NCBI RefSeq assembly: GCF_958431955.1
Contig: NZ_CAUASN010000001.1
Location: 186,001-250,000, forward strand
Reading direction: 5' to 3'
Origin: an uncultured Adlercreutzia sp.
GTDB lineage: Bacteria > Actinomycetota > Coriobacteriia > Coriobacteriales > Eggerthellaceae
Length of the DNA stretch: 64,000 nucleotides
The number at the start of each line of letters is the position of its first letter. The stretch's first letter is position 1. A model generated the notes under the pieces. It searched no databases. It was not told the DNA's origin and worked only from the letters and a program-made list of their open reading frames with translations. Shown here in pieces: positions 32,549 through 40,857 of the stretch. The translations under genes and the position numbers were made by a program.

Positions 32549-33745
32549 TTAAGGCCACAGCGTTTGCGGCTCAGGCAAAAGGGGAAGCTCTATGGTGGCT
32601 TTGAGCCCCGGGTAGGCGTTGGTCAGGTGCAGACGGCCGCCCATGCGCTCTACCAGGTAGGACGAGATGTAGAGCCCCAGCCCCGAACCCGGTTTGCCCG
32701 ACGCGTTCGCGCCCCGATAGAAGCGCTCGGTGGCGAACGGCATGTCCTCAGGCGGTATGCCCGGCCCGAAGTCGCGCACCGCTATCGTGTAGAGTCCGTT
32801 TTCGGCCGTGGCCTGGATGTCGATGGCCGAACCGCGCGCGTACTTGATGGCGTTGCCGATGAGGTTGTCGATGGCCTGGGCGAGCCGCGCTTCGTCGGCC
32901 TCCACGCGGGCTTCGTCTACGCGCTGGCAGGCAATCTGGGCCAGGCCGGACGAATCGCTGGCGCACCGCCTCACAATCGGAGCCGCCTGCACGGGCTCGC
33001 GGGCCACCGAGATGCGATCCATGTCCGAGAGCGCGTGCTGGAACAGGTCTTCCACCAGAGACGAGGCCTCGTCGCATTTCCGGGCGATGGCGCGCTCATA
33101 TTCCGCACGCTCCTCCTCCGAATTCGCCAGCCCCATGTCCAGGGCCTCCGCATAGGCCCTGAGGGACGCGAGCGGGGTGCGCAGGTCGTGGGAAAGCGAG
33201 GCGAGCGCGGCCTTGTGGTCCTCCCTCGCGCGTTCCTCGTCCTTCCGGGCGCGGTCGAGTTCCTTGCGAAGGTGATCGAACGCCCAGGTGAACTTGCCGA
33301 AGGGGTTGGACCGCTCGTAGGCGAGCGGCGCATCCAGGTTGCCGGCCGCCACTTCCTCGGCGAAGCCTTCCAGCCGTGTGAAGGGCCGCGCCACCACATG
33401 GTGCAGGTAGACGGCCATGAACGCGAGGGCCGCAACGGAGACGAGCGCGGTGAGCGCCACGGCGCCGGCTGCCGCGTCGTTGCGGGATTCAGCGGCATCC
33501 CGCAACGCATCCTGGGCACTTGCGAGTGCCTGGTCGGCAGCGCGAAGCGATTCGCCATCGCCGGGCGCGGTTTCCGCGATTTCCTGCCGGGCGTCATTGA
33601 GTTCGACCACCTGGTTTCGTAGCGTCTCTTCGCCGCCGCCGACGATCACCGCCATGCCCCCAGCGGCGGCGATGACAACGGCAAGCGTGGCAGCAAAGGC
33701 CGCGCCGACAAGTCGCTTCGTCAGGCGTTCTCCCTGCTTCGCCAT
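32549..33745 (-). CDS. Sensor histidine kinase, HAMP type
   Basis: 398 residues. Two membrane helices (about 14-36 and 95-116) enclose a small extracytoplasmic region of about 55 residues. A HAMP linker follows, then the phospho-acceptor LASLSHDLRTPLASL with His186, and the ATPase motifs NLIGNAIKYA, DFGPGIPPED and GSGLGLYIS. Its start overlaps the response-regulator stop by one base (TGATG), so the two are translationally coupled. It probably detects a peptide or envelope signal and controls the ABC genes downstream. Confidence 0.93.
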   Translation of the reverse strand: MAKQGERLTKRLVGAAFAATLAVVIAAAGGMAVIVGGGEETLRNQVVELNDARQEIAETAPGDGESLRAADQALASAQDALRDAAESRNDAAAGAVALTALVSVAALAFMAVYLHHVVARPFTRLEGFAEEVAAGNLDAPLAYERSNPFGKFTWAFDHLRKELDRARKDEERAREDHKAALASLSHDLRTPLASLRAYAEALDMGLANSEEERAEYERAIARKCDEASSLVEDLFQHALSDMDRISVAREPVQAAPIVRRCASDSSGLAQIACQRVDEARVEADEARLAQAIDNLIGNAIKYARGSAIDIQATAENGLYTIAVRDFGPGIPPEDMPFATERFYRGANASGKPGSGLGLYISSYLVERMGGRLHLTNAYPGLKATIELPLLPEPQTLWP

Positions 33746-34440
33746 CAGCGATTTCCCTCGGGAAGATCGAAGCGGTAGCCCTCGCCGCGAACCGTCTTGA
33801 AGTAGACGGGGCGGGACGGATCGTCTTCAAGCTTAGAGCGAAGCCAACTCATGTGAACGGAGACCGTCTGCGGCTCCACCTCGGCAAAGGCGCCCCACGC
33901 CTTCGCCAGAAGGGTGTCGCGGCTGAGGCTCTTGCCGGCATTGCCCATGAGGGCGGATGCAAGCTGGAACTCCCGGGGCGACAGGGCAACCGCTTCCCCG
34001 TTCTTCCGGATGGTCTTGGCCCTGCCGTCAAGCTCAAACGGGCCGATAGAGAGCACCGCCTCATCGGCTCCGCTTTTCCGCTCGGGCCTCATCATGAGCG
34101 CCTTCGCCTGGGCAAGCATTTCCCTCAGGCTAAACGGCTTGGAAAGGTAGGCGTCGCCCCCTTCCTCCAGGGCGCGGATGCGCGCGTCGGGCTCGATGCG
34201 CGCCGAAGCGAACACCACCGGCACCCCGCTGCGCCCGCGCAAATTGCGGCAGAGGGCATAGCCGTCATCGCCCGGCAGGTTCACGTCCACCATCAGGCAA
34301 TCGAAGACGGCGCTGGTCAAAAGGTCGTAGGCCTCCTCGGCGCTTCCGGCGATATCGGCCGCCATGCCATCCGCCTCGAACGCGCGACGCATCAGCTGCG
34401 CCAATTCGCCTTCGTCCTCAACAATCAAAACCCTTTTCAT
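33745..34440 (-). CDS. OmpR/PhoB-family response regulator
   Basis: 231 residues. The receiver domain has the acidic pair in VEDEGEL, phospho-acceptor Asp52 in VDVNLPG and the conserved Lys in YLSKPF. The C-terminal winged helix includes LSPREFQLASALMGNAG and VSVHMSWLRSKL. First gene of the kinase/ABC operon. A 56-base stretch of its receiver region also occurs as an isolated copy at 35041-35096. Confidence 0.95.
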   Translation of the reverse strand: MKRVLIVEDEGELAQLMRRAFEADGMAADIAGSAEEAYDLLTSAVFDCLMVDVNLPGDDGYALCRNLRGRSGVPVVFASARIEPDARIRALEEGGDAYLSKPFSLREMLAQAKALMMRPERKSGADEAVLSIGPFELDGRAKTIRKNGEAVALSPREFQLASALMGNAGKSLSRDTLLAKAWGAFAEVEPQTVSVHMSWLRSKLEDDPSRPVYFKTVRGEGYRFDLPEGNR

Positions 34441-34652
34441 GATTATTCCTGCCCGCCCTGCTTGAAATGCTTTTTGACAAAATCCCTTTACGCCATTCTA
34501 CCTTCTCAAGCAGTAAGAGACTTGCGACGCGGCAGTAATCACAGGAGCTATTGCGAACGTTCCGAACGATTCGCCCGTCAATGCCCTTCAGACGGCGGTG
34601 GATCAGACCTAATGTCAGCCCTATCGGGTTACGTCATGAAAATGTCCTAAAA

Positions 34653-35027
34653 ATGAGATTTTACGTCCTTAAAATATCCAATGACCGCAGCATCTTAGGG
34701 GGGAACCTGCTCTTCACTGAATTCAAAGGCGCGTTCGCAGAACAATTCGTGTGCCAGCAACTCATAGCAGAATGCGGGTTGACCCCGTTTTACTGGTCGG
34801 CAGAAAACTCGCGCGGCGAGATTGACTTCGTGGTTCAAAAAAATGGCATCACGTATCCGATCGAAGTCAAAGCAGAAGAGAACTTGAAATCAAAGAGCCT
34901 GCGTGCGTTTTGCGAGAAATACAGAGGTATGCAGGCGCGGAGATTCAGTCTGTCCGGGCATCGCGACGAGGGTTGGATGCAAAATATACCTCTTTATGCA
35001 ATCGCCCCTTTTGCGAATTGGAAATGA
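34653..35027 (+). pseudogene. Truncated DUF4143 ATPase, C-terminal third only
   Basis: About 124 codons matching only the C-terminal DUF4143 domain: LFTEFKGAFAEQFVCQQL, FYWSAENSRGEIDFVVQKNG, TYPIEVKAEENLKSKSLRAF and the normal end YAIAPFANWK. The ATPase half with Walker A and B is missing, and no ribosome site precedes the possible ATG at 34653. The upstream bases do not encode the rest in another frame that I could find. It is the remnant of a third DUF4143 gene, different from both intact ones. Confidence 0.75.
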
Positions 35028-35040
35028 CAACCTAAGGCGG

Positions 35041-35096
35041 ATGCGCGCATCGGGTTTGATGCGCGCTGAAGCGAACACCACGGGCACTCCGCCGCG
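35041..35096 (-). pseudogene. Fragment of a second response-regulator gene
   Basis: These 56 bases match 34178-34233, inside the live response-regulator gene, at 49 of 56 positions by hand alignment. On the minus strand they encode GVPVVFASARIKPDARI against GVPVVFASARIEPDARI. Most differences are silent, so the fragment diverged under selection as a paralogous gene before it was lost; it is not a recent copying error. It directly follows the DUF4143 remnant. Confidence 0.65.
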
Positions 35097-35104
35097 AAAC
35101 AGCG

Positions 35105-35446
35105 CTAGGGCACGATGGCGGTGACGAAGGTGACGAGCCCGAGGATGATGCCGGGGATGTTGGCGACGATGATGGGGATGTCGCGCTTGGGCTTCATGAA
35201 GCCGTAGATGGTCCACATGGTGCAGTTAAAGAACGCGCAGAGCGGCTGCCACGGGCTGCCGGGGTTGCCGCCGAGGTTGTTGGCGATCTGCGTGAGGTAG
35301 GACACGTACATGATCACCGAGAGGACGGAGGCGATGCGGCCGACAACGGCGACGATATCTTTCTTCTCGTGCTGCTTACGCTGGACTTTCTCGGATACGG
35401 GCTGGCTGATGATGGGCTTTGCTACGGTATGGCTGATCGAAGACAT
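35105..35446 (-). CDS. SemiSWEET (MtN3-like) transporter
   Basis: 113 residues with three hydrophobic helices: VVGRIASVLSVIMYVSYLTQI, PWQPLCAFFNCTMWTIYGF and IIVANIPGIILGLVTFVTAI. The three-helix bundle with the conserved Pro in the first helix region and the WxxYG feature fits the bacterial SemiSWEET family, which works as a dimer to move sugars or related small molecules by facilitated diffusion. AAAGGAGGAAGCT precedes the start. The head of about 35 residues before helix 1 is longer than usual. Single gene. Confidence 0.8.
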   Translation of the reverse strand: MSSISHTVAKPIISQPVSEKVQRKQHEKKDIVAVVGRIASVLSVIMYVSYLTQIANNLGGNPGSPWQPLCAFFNCTMWTIYGFMKPKRDIPIIVANIPGIILGLVTFVTAIVP

Positions 35447-35758
35447 AGCTTCCTCCTTTCGTTTTCCGTCCCTTTACCGTAGCGATTGCGGAAAAGAGCC
35501 GAAAGGGGGCGCCCCGGAGCCGAAAACGGGTTTTTACGCCGCCGTAGGATTTCCGTAACGGGAAGCCGAGGGGGCGTGAGCTCCGCCTCGCTAGCCGGTT
35601 CTTTACCGTGCTGATCCTTTCGCTCGGCGCTATCGCAGAATCGCGTTACAAGAGCGCCAGTCAACCGTTGGTTGACTTGGCGACGGGCAAAGTCAATCTC
35701 CTCTCGCTTGCTGCGGCATTTTGGTGCAGAGATAATGAGAGGCGTCGAAAGGACTGCC
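35447..35758. other. Divergent regulatory region before the XRE gene
   Basis: About 310 bases between the SemiSWEET gene and the XRE gene. The one structure that I can defend is the dyad at 35659-35677. A minus-strand open frame covers much of the region and overlaps the SemiSWEET start. Its sequence is not protein-like and I do not call it. Confidence 0.4.
35659..35677. promoter_or_regulatory. Perfect 8-bp dyad before XRE regulator
   Basis: AGTCAACC (35659-35666) and GGTTGACT (35670-35677) are perfect complements with a 3-base centre. The symmetry extends outwards to CGCC and GGCG if one base gap is allowed. It lies 83 bases before the XRE gene and is a likely operator for that regulator. 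Confidence 0.55.
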
Positions 35759-35759
35759 A

Positions 35760-36905
35760 ATGAACCGCCTCTCTTTATCTGACCGCATCCTGGAAGAGCG
35801 CTCCCGCAACCATCTCACACAAGAGGAGCTCGCCCGCCGTCTCGGCGTGTCGAAAGCGGCCGTATCGAAATGGGAGTGCGGCCAGAGCTTGCCTGACATC
35901 GCCCTCCTGCCCAAGATGGCCTCCCTGTTCTCCATAACCCTGGACGACTTGTTTGGATACGAGCCGGTGGCTAGCGAGGAAAAGCGGGAGGAGATCGTAG
36001 GGCAGCTGCAAGGGTTGCTGGCGAAGGAGCCCGCTCGGGCTGCCGAGTATGCCGAACAGCAGGTCGCCCGGTACTGGTCCGATTCCGAACTTCTCAGGGC
36101 TGTCGGTCTCGTGCTTTACGCGAAAGCGATAGAGCCGAGCGCTCCAGACGAGACGGAACGCTCCGAGCCCGCGTCCTGCTTAGCCGATCTCGCTGAGAGG
36201 ATCCTGCGCCGCGCGCTACAGCTCGACCCAGACGGCCCCTCCACGGACTTCACCCTGCAGGCACTCTGCATGTTGCTCGCGTCCGAGGGGAAGGAGGGGC
36301 AAGCAGATGAACTTATTGAGAAGCTGGTTCCCGCTAAGCCGAACACGGCAGCAATCATCCTCGCGGGAATCGCCATAAGAACCGGGAATCCAAAGGGAGC
36401 GGAGACCGCGCTCAAGCGCCAGCTTCTCTTCTCGCTCCTCGAAGTTGCCAGCTGTGCGCAGGCCTTGGCCGGTGTCGAGGGCATAAGCGTTGAAGAGCTC
36501 GAAGATATCCTCGCTCTCGCAGTGGGCATTCAGGAACCGAGCGGGTTTGAGGCGCTCTCTCCGACGCTCGTCCCAATCGTCCGAATTGCGTTGGCGGCGC
36601 GATTCGCAGAATCGGGGGATGAGGACCGTGCGCTGGATGAGCTGGAGCGATTCATCAAAGACCTGGAGCGCTGCTGCGAGATGTTCGAGAGCCCGCAGAA
36701 CCCGCCTTTTTTCAAATCCGTCGACGAATTCTTGTGGCAGAGCGGAGATGAGGAGGTGGCTGAGGCAAGAGGGGAGGCCGCGGCATCGCTACGCTCATCC
36801 TTCGCGAGCAGCATCGCATCGAACGAGAGCTGGGCCGCGTTTCGCGGCAACCCAAGGTTCAAGGCGATCATGCGCCGTCTTGGGGAAGAGGGGGCCTCCG
36901 TATGA
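35760..36905 (+). CDS. XRE-family regulator with helical-repeat C-terminal domain
   Basis: 381 residues. The N-terminal helix-turn-helix is ERSRNHLTQEELARRLGVSKAAVSKWECGQSLPDIALLPKMASLF, residues about 13-60, followed by the frequent DDLFGYEP. The remaining 310 residues are almost all helical with TPR-like spacing (LERILRRALQL, ALCMLLASEGKEGQADELIEKL, LAARFAESGDEDRALDELERF). Proteins of this form act as metabolite- or peptide-responsive regulators. A coupled small membrane-protein frame follows with an ATGA overlap. Confidence 0.87.
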   Translation: MNRLSLSDRILEERSRNHLTQEELARRLGVSKAAVSKWECGQSLPDIALLPKMASLFSITLDDLFGYEPVASEEKREEIVGQLQGLLAKEPARAAEYAEQQVARYWSDSELLRAVGLVLYAKAIEPSAPDETERSEPASCLADLAERILRRALQLDPDGPSTDFTLQALCMLLASEGKEGQADELIEKLVPAKPNTAAIILAGIAIRTGNPKGAETALKRQLLFSLLEVASCAQALAGVEGISVEELEDILALAVGIQEPSGFEALSPTLVPIVRIALAARFAESGDEDRALDELERFIKDLERCCEMFESPQNPPFFKSVDEFLWQSGDEEVAEARGEAAASLRSSFASSIASNESWAAFRGNPRFKAIMRRLGEEGASV

Positions 36906-37246
36906 GCACCATCGATTTAGCCTTGAGGTATGTGATCATCTCGGTCGCCTTCCAGCTTGCTTGCGCCTGGGTGCACGCCTTCCAATCGCCCTGGCCCCTG
37001 GTCGATGCCTTCGAACTCGCATCCACCGCAGAGGAGCAGCTGTTCAAGTCGCTGGGCATTCGCTTCGATCCTTTGACGATTGGCATGCGCCAAGACATGG
37101 CGTCTTACTCCGTGACCTCTTTAATCGCGGCGGCGAATGCCTTTGGGTCGTCAACGCTTACGCCGATGGCGCGCACGTGCTTCGTGCCCAGAAGCGTCCG
37201 AACTTCAACGGGACTTCGCATCACCAACCATGCATCCGGGCGATAG
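36902..37246 (+). CDS. Small membrane protein coupled to XRE gene, likely truncated
   Basis: The start ATG overlaps the XRE stop (ATGA), so translation is coupled. Residues 1-70 read as a real protein: one hydrophobic helix (YVIISVAFQLACAWVHAF) and a charged part (AFELASTAEEQLFKSLG). From about residue 70 the frame runs into the 3' end of the convergent gene at 37105 and is merely its antisense, up to a stop at 37244-37246. A 142-base antisense overlap is unusual, so the original 3' end was probably lost. Function unknown. Confidence 0.45.
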   Translation: MSTIDLALRYVIISVAFQLACAWVHAFQSPWPLVDAFELASTAEEQLFKSLGIRFDPLTIGMRQDMASYSVTSLIAAANAFGSSTLTPMARTCFVPRSVRTSTGLRITNHASGR

Positions 37247-38106
37247 AACGTGCCGTAGTTGAGCCTGTCCGATTCCTCGATATGCCCAATTTCGTTACCC
37301 GAAAGCGAGACCGCTTCGATATGGGAGATGGGGATGACGGCCTCCATCTGAATGCCGCATTCCAGGCGAACGGAGCTTCCTCCGACCGCGATGGGGCGCA
37401 GCATGCGAGCACGCGCGTCGCCCACGAGCCAAATAGCCGCATAGACGGAAAGCGCCGTAACGACGATAGCGGCCGGAACGCTCCACTGTGACACCAGGAG
37501 GTGCACCGCGACGATCTCCACGGGGAACGCGAGCGCGAGTCCGAGCATCATGTTCATGTAGTCGCCGGCGTTATGGTAGCTGAACGCCCGCGCGCCTGAC
37601 AGCACGTAGGGCTTCTTTCGCCACGAGAGCAGCGCGTAGTACCAAACGGCCAGCTCGGCCGCCGTCATGTTAGCGGCGACGTCTTTGCGGACGAGGTAGA
37701 GCATGGTCTCCCTGAACCAGACCACGGGATCGGAGCTCTCCGTTTTGGCAGCCTTGAAGGTGCGAGTGATTTTCAGGCACTCCCTCACCGCGATCGCGAG
37801 CTCCACGGGGATCAGCGCGGAGAGCAGGGCCGGCAGGATACCTGCATCTGGCGCCCCGAGTGCGAGTGCGCTCAGCGCATAGCCGATCCAAATAACGGGA
37901 ATGACCGAGAGCAGCGTGAGCCTTCTCGGCCGAGCCACAAGAAGGTAGAAGCCAAGCGGTATCCCCGCCATGAAATCAAGCGGCAGGGCGATGCCCTCGA
38001 TGTGGCTAGGTATACGCGGCGCGGAGATGACGCCGTAGGTGTAGAGAACGAGATCCAGCAAGCAAAAACTGATCAAGCTCAATCGCTGCCTTCTTGCTGC
38101 ATCCAT
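37105..38106 (-). CDS. Membrane protein with C-terminal PH-like domain
   Basis: 333 residues. About six hydrophobic helices occupy residues 10-110 and 190-240, with a cytosolic segment between them (RECLKITRTFKAAKTE, then YYALLSWRKKPYVLSG). The C-terminal 90 residues (VRLECGIQMEAVIPISHIEAVSLSGNE, then WLVMRSPVEVRTLLG) have the pattern of a small beta domain like bacterial PH domains. GCAAGGAGGGAGAAGAG precedes the ATG. Its 5' region shares a 54-bp repeat with that of the methyltransferase gene, suggesting a common regulator. Function unknown. Confidence 0.7.
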   Translation of the reverse strand: MDAARRQRLSLISFCLLDLVLYTYGVISAPRIPSHIEGIALPLDFMAGIPLGFYLLVARPRRLTLLSVIPVIWIGYALSALALGAPDAGILPALLSALIPVELAIAVRECLKITRTFKAAKTESSDPVVWFRETMLYLVRKDVAANMTAAELAVWYYALLSWRKKPYVLSGARAFSYHNAGDYMNMMLGLALAFPVEIVAVHLLVSQWSVPAAIVVTALSVYAAIWLVGDARARMLRPIAVGGSSVRLECGIQMEAVIPISHIEAVSLSGNEIGHIEESDRLNYGTFYRPDAWLVMRSPVEVRTLLGTKHVRAIGVSVDDPKAFAAAIKEVTE

Positions 38107-38116
38107 CTCTTCTCCC

Positions 38117-38170
38117 TCCTTGCTTCACTGGGACAAATTATCTCAGTTGCTCTGAACTGGTGATTCTTCG
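38117..38170 (-). promoter_or_regulatory. Repeated promoter/operator segment, copy 1
   Basis: These 54 bases, just upstream of the membrane-protein start at 38106, match 39344-39397 at 43 of 54 positions in the same orientation. The core is a 17-base dyad, TGAGATAATTTGTCCCA, half-sites TGRGAYAA and TTGTCYCA around a central T. Conservation next to two different genes with changes outside the half-sites points to a shared operator. Confidence 0.65.
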
Positions 38171-38174
38171 CCGA

Positions 38175-38735
38175 TTACATCGGTTTGAGGTTCTGGTTGA
38201 GCCTGTCAACCATCCAAGCGAGACGCTTCTCGCGACCAGCGTCGGTCTTTGCATCAAGGTAGGCCCTCGTGTAGGTCTTCCTCACCGAAGGAGACATGCC
38301 GAGGAAGTTCGCGTGCGCCTTCTCATAGGGCTCAAGAATCTGCGCGATACGCTCGATGTCCTCGTCGGTGATGCCAGGAGCCTTCGGAGCATCCCACTGT
38401 CCGTTGGCCTTCGCTTCCTCGATCTTCGAGCGCCCATGCTCGGTCATGAGTCCGCGCTTCTCAAGCTCGGCTACGAGCTTCTTGTTCTTCTCAGACCACT
38501 TGCTGTTGAGCCTACGTTGAGAGAAGTACTTGCGATAAGAGACGTCGTCGATCTTCTGCATCTGCCCGTCGATCCAGCCAAAGCAGAGCGCTTCTTCCAG
38601 GGCTTCCGATGCCTTGAGCGTCTTAGGGCCTCCTGCCTTGCCGAAGATGAGCCAGACACCATCGTCGGAAGATGCATTGCCTTGCAGCCATTTTCTGAAC
38701 TCGCTCCTGTCGGCGAATCGCAAATCCTCGCTCAT
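38175..38735 (-). CDS. YdeI/OmpD-associated family protein
   Basis: 186 residues from the ATG at 38733-38735 (GGAGGCAAGC upstream). Family features: DRSEFRKWLQGNASSDDGVWLIFGKAG at the start, ALEEALCFGWIDGQMQKIDD in the middle, and YFSQRRLNSKWSEKNKKLVAEL, with the C-terminal helical FLGMSPSVRKTYTRAYLDAKTDAGREKRL. The family has been linked to peptide and bacteriocin tolerance but has no known reaction. The start overlaps the methyltransferase stop by 4 bases (ATGA), so the two are one operon. Confidence 0.85.
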   Translation of the reverse strand: MSEDLRFADRSEFRKWLQGNASSDDGVWLIFGKAGGPKTLKASEALEEALCFGWIDGQMQKIDDVSYRKYFSQRRLNSKWSEKNKKLVAELEKRGLMTEHGRSKIEEAKANGQWDAPKAPGITDEDIERIAQILEPYEKAHANFLGMSPSVRKTYTRAYLDAKTDAGREKRLAWMVDRLNQNLKPM

Positions 38736-39334
38736 GCTTGCCTCCTGCCTACAACACAATACGCCCTTCCGTCCATGATGGACTTGATTTGAACGGTAAA
38801 GCCCGCAATCTCCGCAGCCGAAACAACCTCTTGTTCTGTGCGCATCCTATAGCCGAACTGAGTGTGAGAGTAGGATTCGAGGGCTCGGTTCGTGTAATGA
38901 GTGCCGATGAAGATGCCCTCGGGTTTGAGCACGCGAGCGATCTCCGCGAAGCCCGACGCCAGATCCTCCCAGAAGTACATCGTGTTGATTGTTAGAGCCT
39001 TGTCGACTGTTGCGTCTTCGAGTGGCATATCGTCAACCGGACAGCGAAGGAGCTCCACGTTCGTTCCGGCAAGCTGACGCTTCGCGATCTCAAGCGCATC
39101 TTCCGAGATGTCGGTTCCTATCAAATGGCAACCACACGCATGGGCGATCCGCTCCAACATGATTCCGTTGCCGCAGCCTATGTCAAGTATGGTGTCGTCG
39201 TTTCGAGGACGAAGGAGCCTCTCTGTCGCTTCGTACATCTGCACGTTCTGACGGTTCATGACGGCCATAACGATGCGTCCGCCTATACCACGGGGGTTGG
39301 CGAACTGCTTGGCGATGTACTCGTTGATAGACAT
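38732..39334 (-). CDS. Class I SAM-dependent methyltransferase
   Basis: 200 residues from the ATG at 39332-39334 (ACGAGGAAAG upstream). SAM motif I is ILDIGCGNGIMLERIA, motif II around LIGTDISEDALEIA, and motif post-II LLRCPVDDMPLEDATVDKALTIN, with EIARVLKPEGIFIGTHY after it. It is of the UbiE/Methyltransf_11 type acting on a small molecule. The product is not predictable. Coupled to the YdeI-like gene by an ATGA overlap. The upstream region holds copy 2 of the 54-bp repeat. Confidence 0.88.
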   Translation of the reverse strand: MSINEYIAKQFANPRGIGGRIVMAVMNRQNVQMYEATERLLRPRNDDTILDIGCGNGIMLERIAHACGCHLIGTDISEDALEIAKRQLAGTNVELLRCPVDDMPLEDATVDKALTINTMYFWEDLASGFAEIARVLKPEGIFIGTHYTNRALESYSHTQFGYRMRTEQEVVSAAEIAGFTVQIKSIMDGRAYCVVGRRQA

Positions 39335-39343
39335 TCTGGTCTT

Positions 39344-39397
39344 TCCTCGTTCCGCTGAGACAAATTGTCCCATTAGCTCTGAACTGGTATTTCTTCG
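39344..39397 (-). promoter_or_regulatory. Repeated promoter/operator segment, copy 2
   Basis: This is the counterpart of 38117-38170, located directly before the methyltransferase/YdeI operon. Its dyad reads TGGGACAATTTGTCTCA. In both copies the dyad centre lies a similar distance from the following start codon, as expected for an operator over a promoter. Confidence 0.65.
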
Positions 39398-39406
39398 TGA
39401 AAACGG

Positions 39407-40261
39407 CTAGTCGGCAGTTTTGGCGTCCTTGACCGCGTTGGCCAACGCGCGAAGAGACGCGAGCGCGTCTTGCCAACTGACTGACTCAGCGAAGGCGTTT
39501 GCCGCCTGATATCGGCTCCAGTGCCCCTCCATCATCTCGCTTTGCGCAAGCAGGTCTATCATCTCGTCGCTCCGGTCGAGCGGCACCGTGCTCTCGCGAA
39601 CCGCCATGGTCGCATCGAGCGCATCTCTCAGAAGGGCGAAGTCGATGTCACGACCCGATTCCGTCAGGGCGTAGATGTCGTAGAAGTCGCGCATCCTCGT
39701 CGTTTGGAGCGCGAGCGAGAGGATGGTCTCTAGCTTCTCGGCCAGCGCGGTCTCGGTGTTGTACGATCGAAGCGGGATGCTCCTGTCCTCAAACAGCAGC
39801 TTGTAGTCGTACTCGATCGCGTCCGGTGTGATGGCGTCGCCTGTAGAGATGTCGATCTTGAAGGTCGTCTTCGTCTTCTCGATGGAAGCGCTCACGTTGA
39901 CGCGCACGCCACCGTATTCAGAGTCCTCCATGATCTCCTGTGGCTCGCCGAGCTCGAAGGTGAAGCCGTCGCCGATGTCGATGGAGGCGACCTCGGCAAG
40001 GATGCGAGAGACGTTATCCAGGCTCATGTCGTGCCCGCGCATCGTGGCGTCGATATCTCGCGTGGTGCGCTCGTCCACGCCGATGAGGGATGCCACGAGC
40101 ATGCCTCCCTTGATGACGAAGTCATCGCGATAATCGGACACGGACAGTCTCTCAAGCAGGCGCTCCATGGCGTAGTGACGAAGGAGCATCTGTGCCGTGG
40201 CGCCATCTCCTTTGGCGCGGTTCCTGATGAGGTCTTTGATTCTCCGGGCTCCCGTGATCAC
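39407..40261 (-). CDS. abiEii: AbiEii-type nucleotidyltransferase toxin, module 1
   Basis: 284 residues. The nucleotidyltransferase core is FVIKGGMLVASL followed by RTTRDIDATMRG (GG/GS and DxD motifs), with KIDISTGD and ETALAEKLETILSLA and RMRDFYDIYAL further on, which is the AbiEii/MenT pattern. Toxins of this group modify tRNA acceptor ends or otherwise use NTPs to block growth. It overlaps the antitoxin gene by 4 bases (ATGA). Residues expected for catalysis are present, so it should be active. Confidence 0.9.
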   Translation of the reverse strand: MITGARRIKDLIRNRAKGDGATAQMLLRHYAMERLLERLSVSDYRDDFVIKGGMLVASLIGVDERTTRDIDATMRGHDMSLDNVSRILAEVASIDIGDGFTFELGEPQEIMEDSEYGGVRVNVSASIEKTKTTFKIDISTGDAITPDAIEYDYKLLFEDRSIPLRSYNTETALAEKLETILSLALQTTRMRDFYDIYALTESGRDIDFALLRDALDATMAVRESTVPLDRSDEMIDLLAQSEMMEGHWSRYQAANAFAESVSWQDALASLRALANAVKDAKTAD

Positions 40262-40857
40262 AGTGCCACCTCCATTACCTCGTAAACGCGGGATTCTATG
40301 TTCATCGCGTGCGCGTAGTCAGACAGGCGTGCGAGGTTCTTGTCCCTTGACCGCACATAATCGCGGATTGCCTGTCGGAATACTGCTGGGTCGAAAGCGG
40401 TGCGCTTGCGGATGAGGTCGCAGATGGTGCGCTCCTTGTCGTAGGCTCTCACTCTGGCACCGCTCGGCGTTTCGACCTCCGTGAGCCCCATCCCGTACCA
40501 CTCCGGTTTCGTGTAGTAAATGCGCACGCCCTGGGCCTTTAGGGGGCTGGCATTGTAGCTCGACTCAACCGTGACCGATATCGGCACCGGCTCGCGGTCG
40601 GTCAGGTCGTGGAGGTAGAGCGCCGATTCGTGGGAGAACGCGGCTTTAGGGAAGCGCTTCTGGAGGAGCGCCATTTCGTCCGGGAATACATCGGGGTCGA
40701 GGTAGACTCCTCGTGAGGTCTTCTCAAGGCCGCGTCTGCGGACGTAGTCGGAGAAGGCCGGGCGCGTGACCCCTGCCTCTTGCGCCTCGGCAGAGGTTAT
40801 GATCCCCGCGTTGGCTTCGAGGATAGAATTCAGTGTCTTGTCGTATTTGGTAATCAT
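40258..40857 (-). CDS. abiEi: AbiEi-type antitoxin, module 1
   Basis: 199 residues. The N-terminal winged helix is NAGIITSAEAQEAGVTRPAFSDYVRRRGLEKTSRGVYLDPD. The rest (FPKAAFSHESALYLHDLTDREP, then VRAYDKERTICDLIRKR) is the C-terminal antitoxin domain common to AbiEi proteins. It neutralises AbiEii and represses the operon. A 17-bp inverted repeat overlaps its start codon and upstream promoter. The protein is clearly different from the second AbiEi at 44945. Confidence 0.9.
   Translation of the reverse strand: MITKYDKTLNSILEANAGIITSAEAQEAGVTRPAFSDYVRRRGLEKTSRGVYLDPDVFPDEMALLQKRFPKAAFSHESALYLHDLTDREPVPISVTVESSYNASPLKAQGVRIYYTKPEWYGMGLTEVETPSGARVRAYDKERTICDLIRKRTAFDPAVFRQAIRDYVRSRDKNLARLSDYAHAMNIESRVYEVMEVAL

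Noticed and set aside
35422..35760. 112-codon minus-strand frame before the XRE gene
   Set aside because: It overlaps the SemiSWEET start and a likely operator, and its composition is not protein-like.
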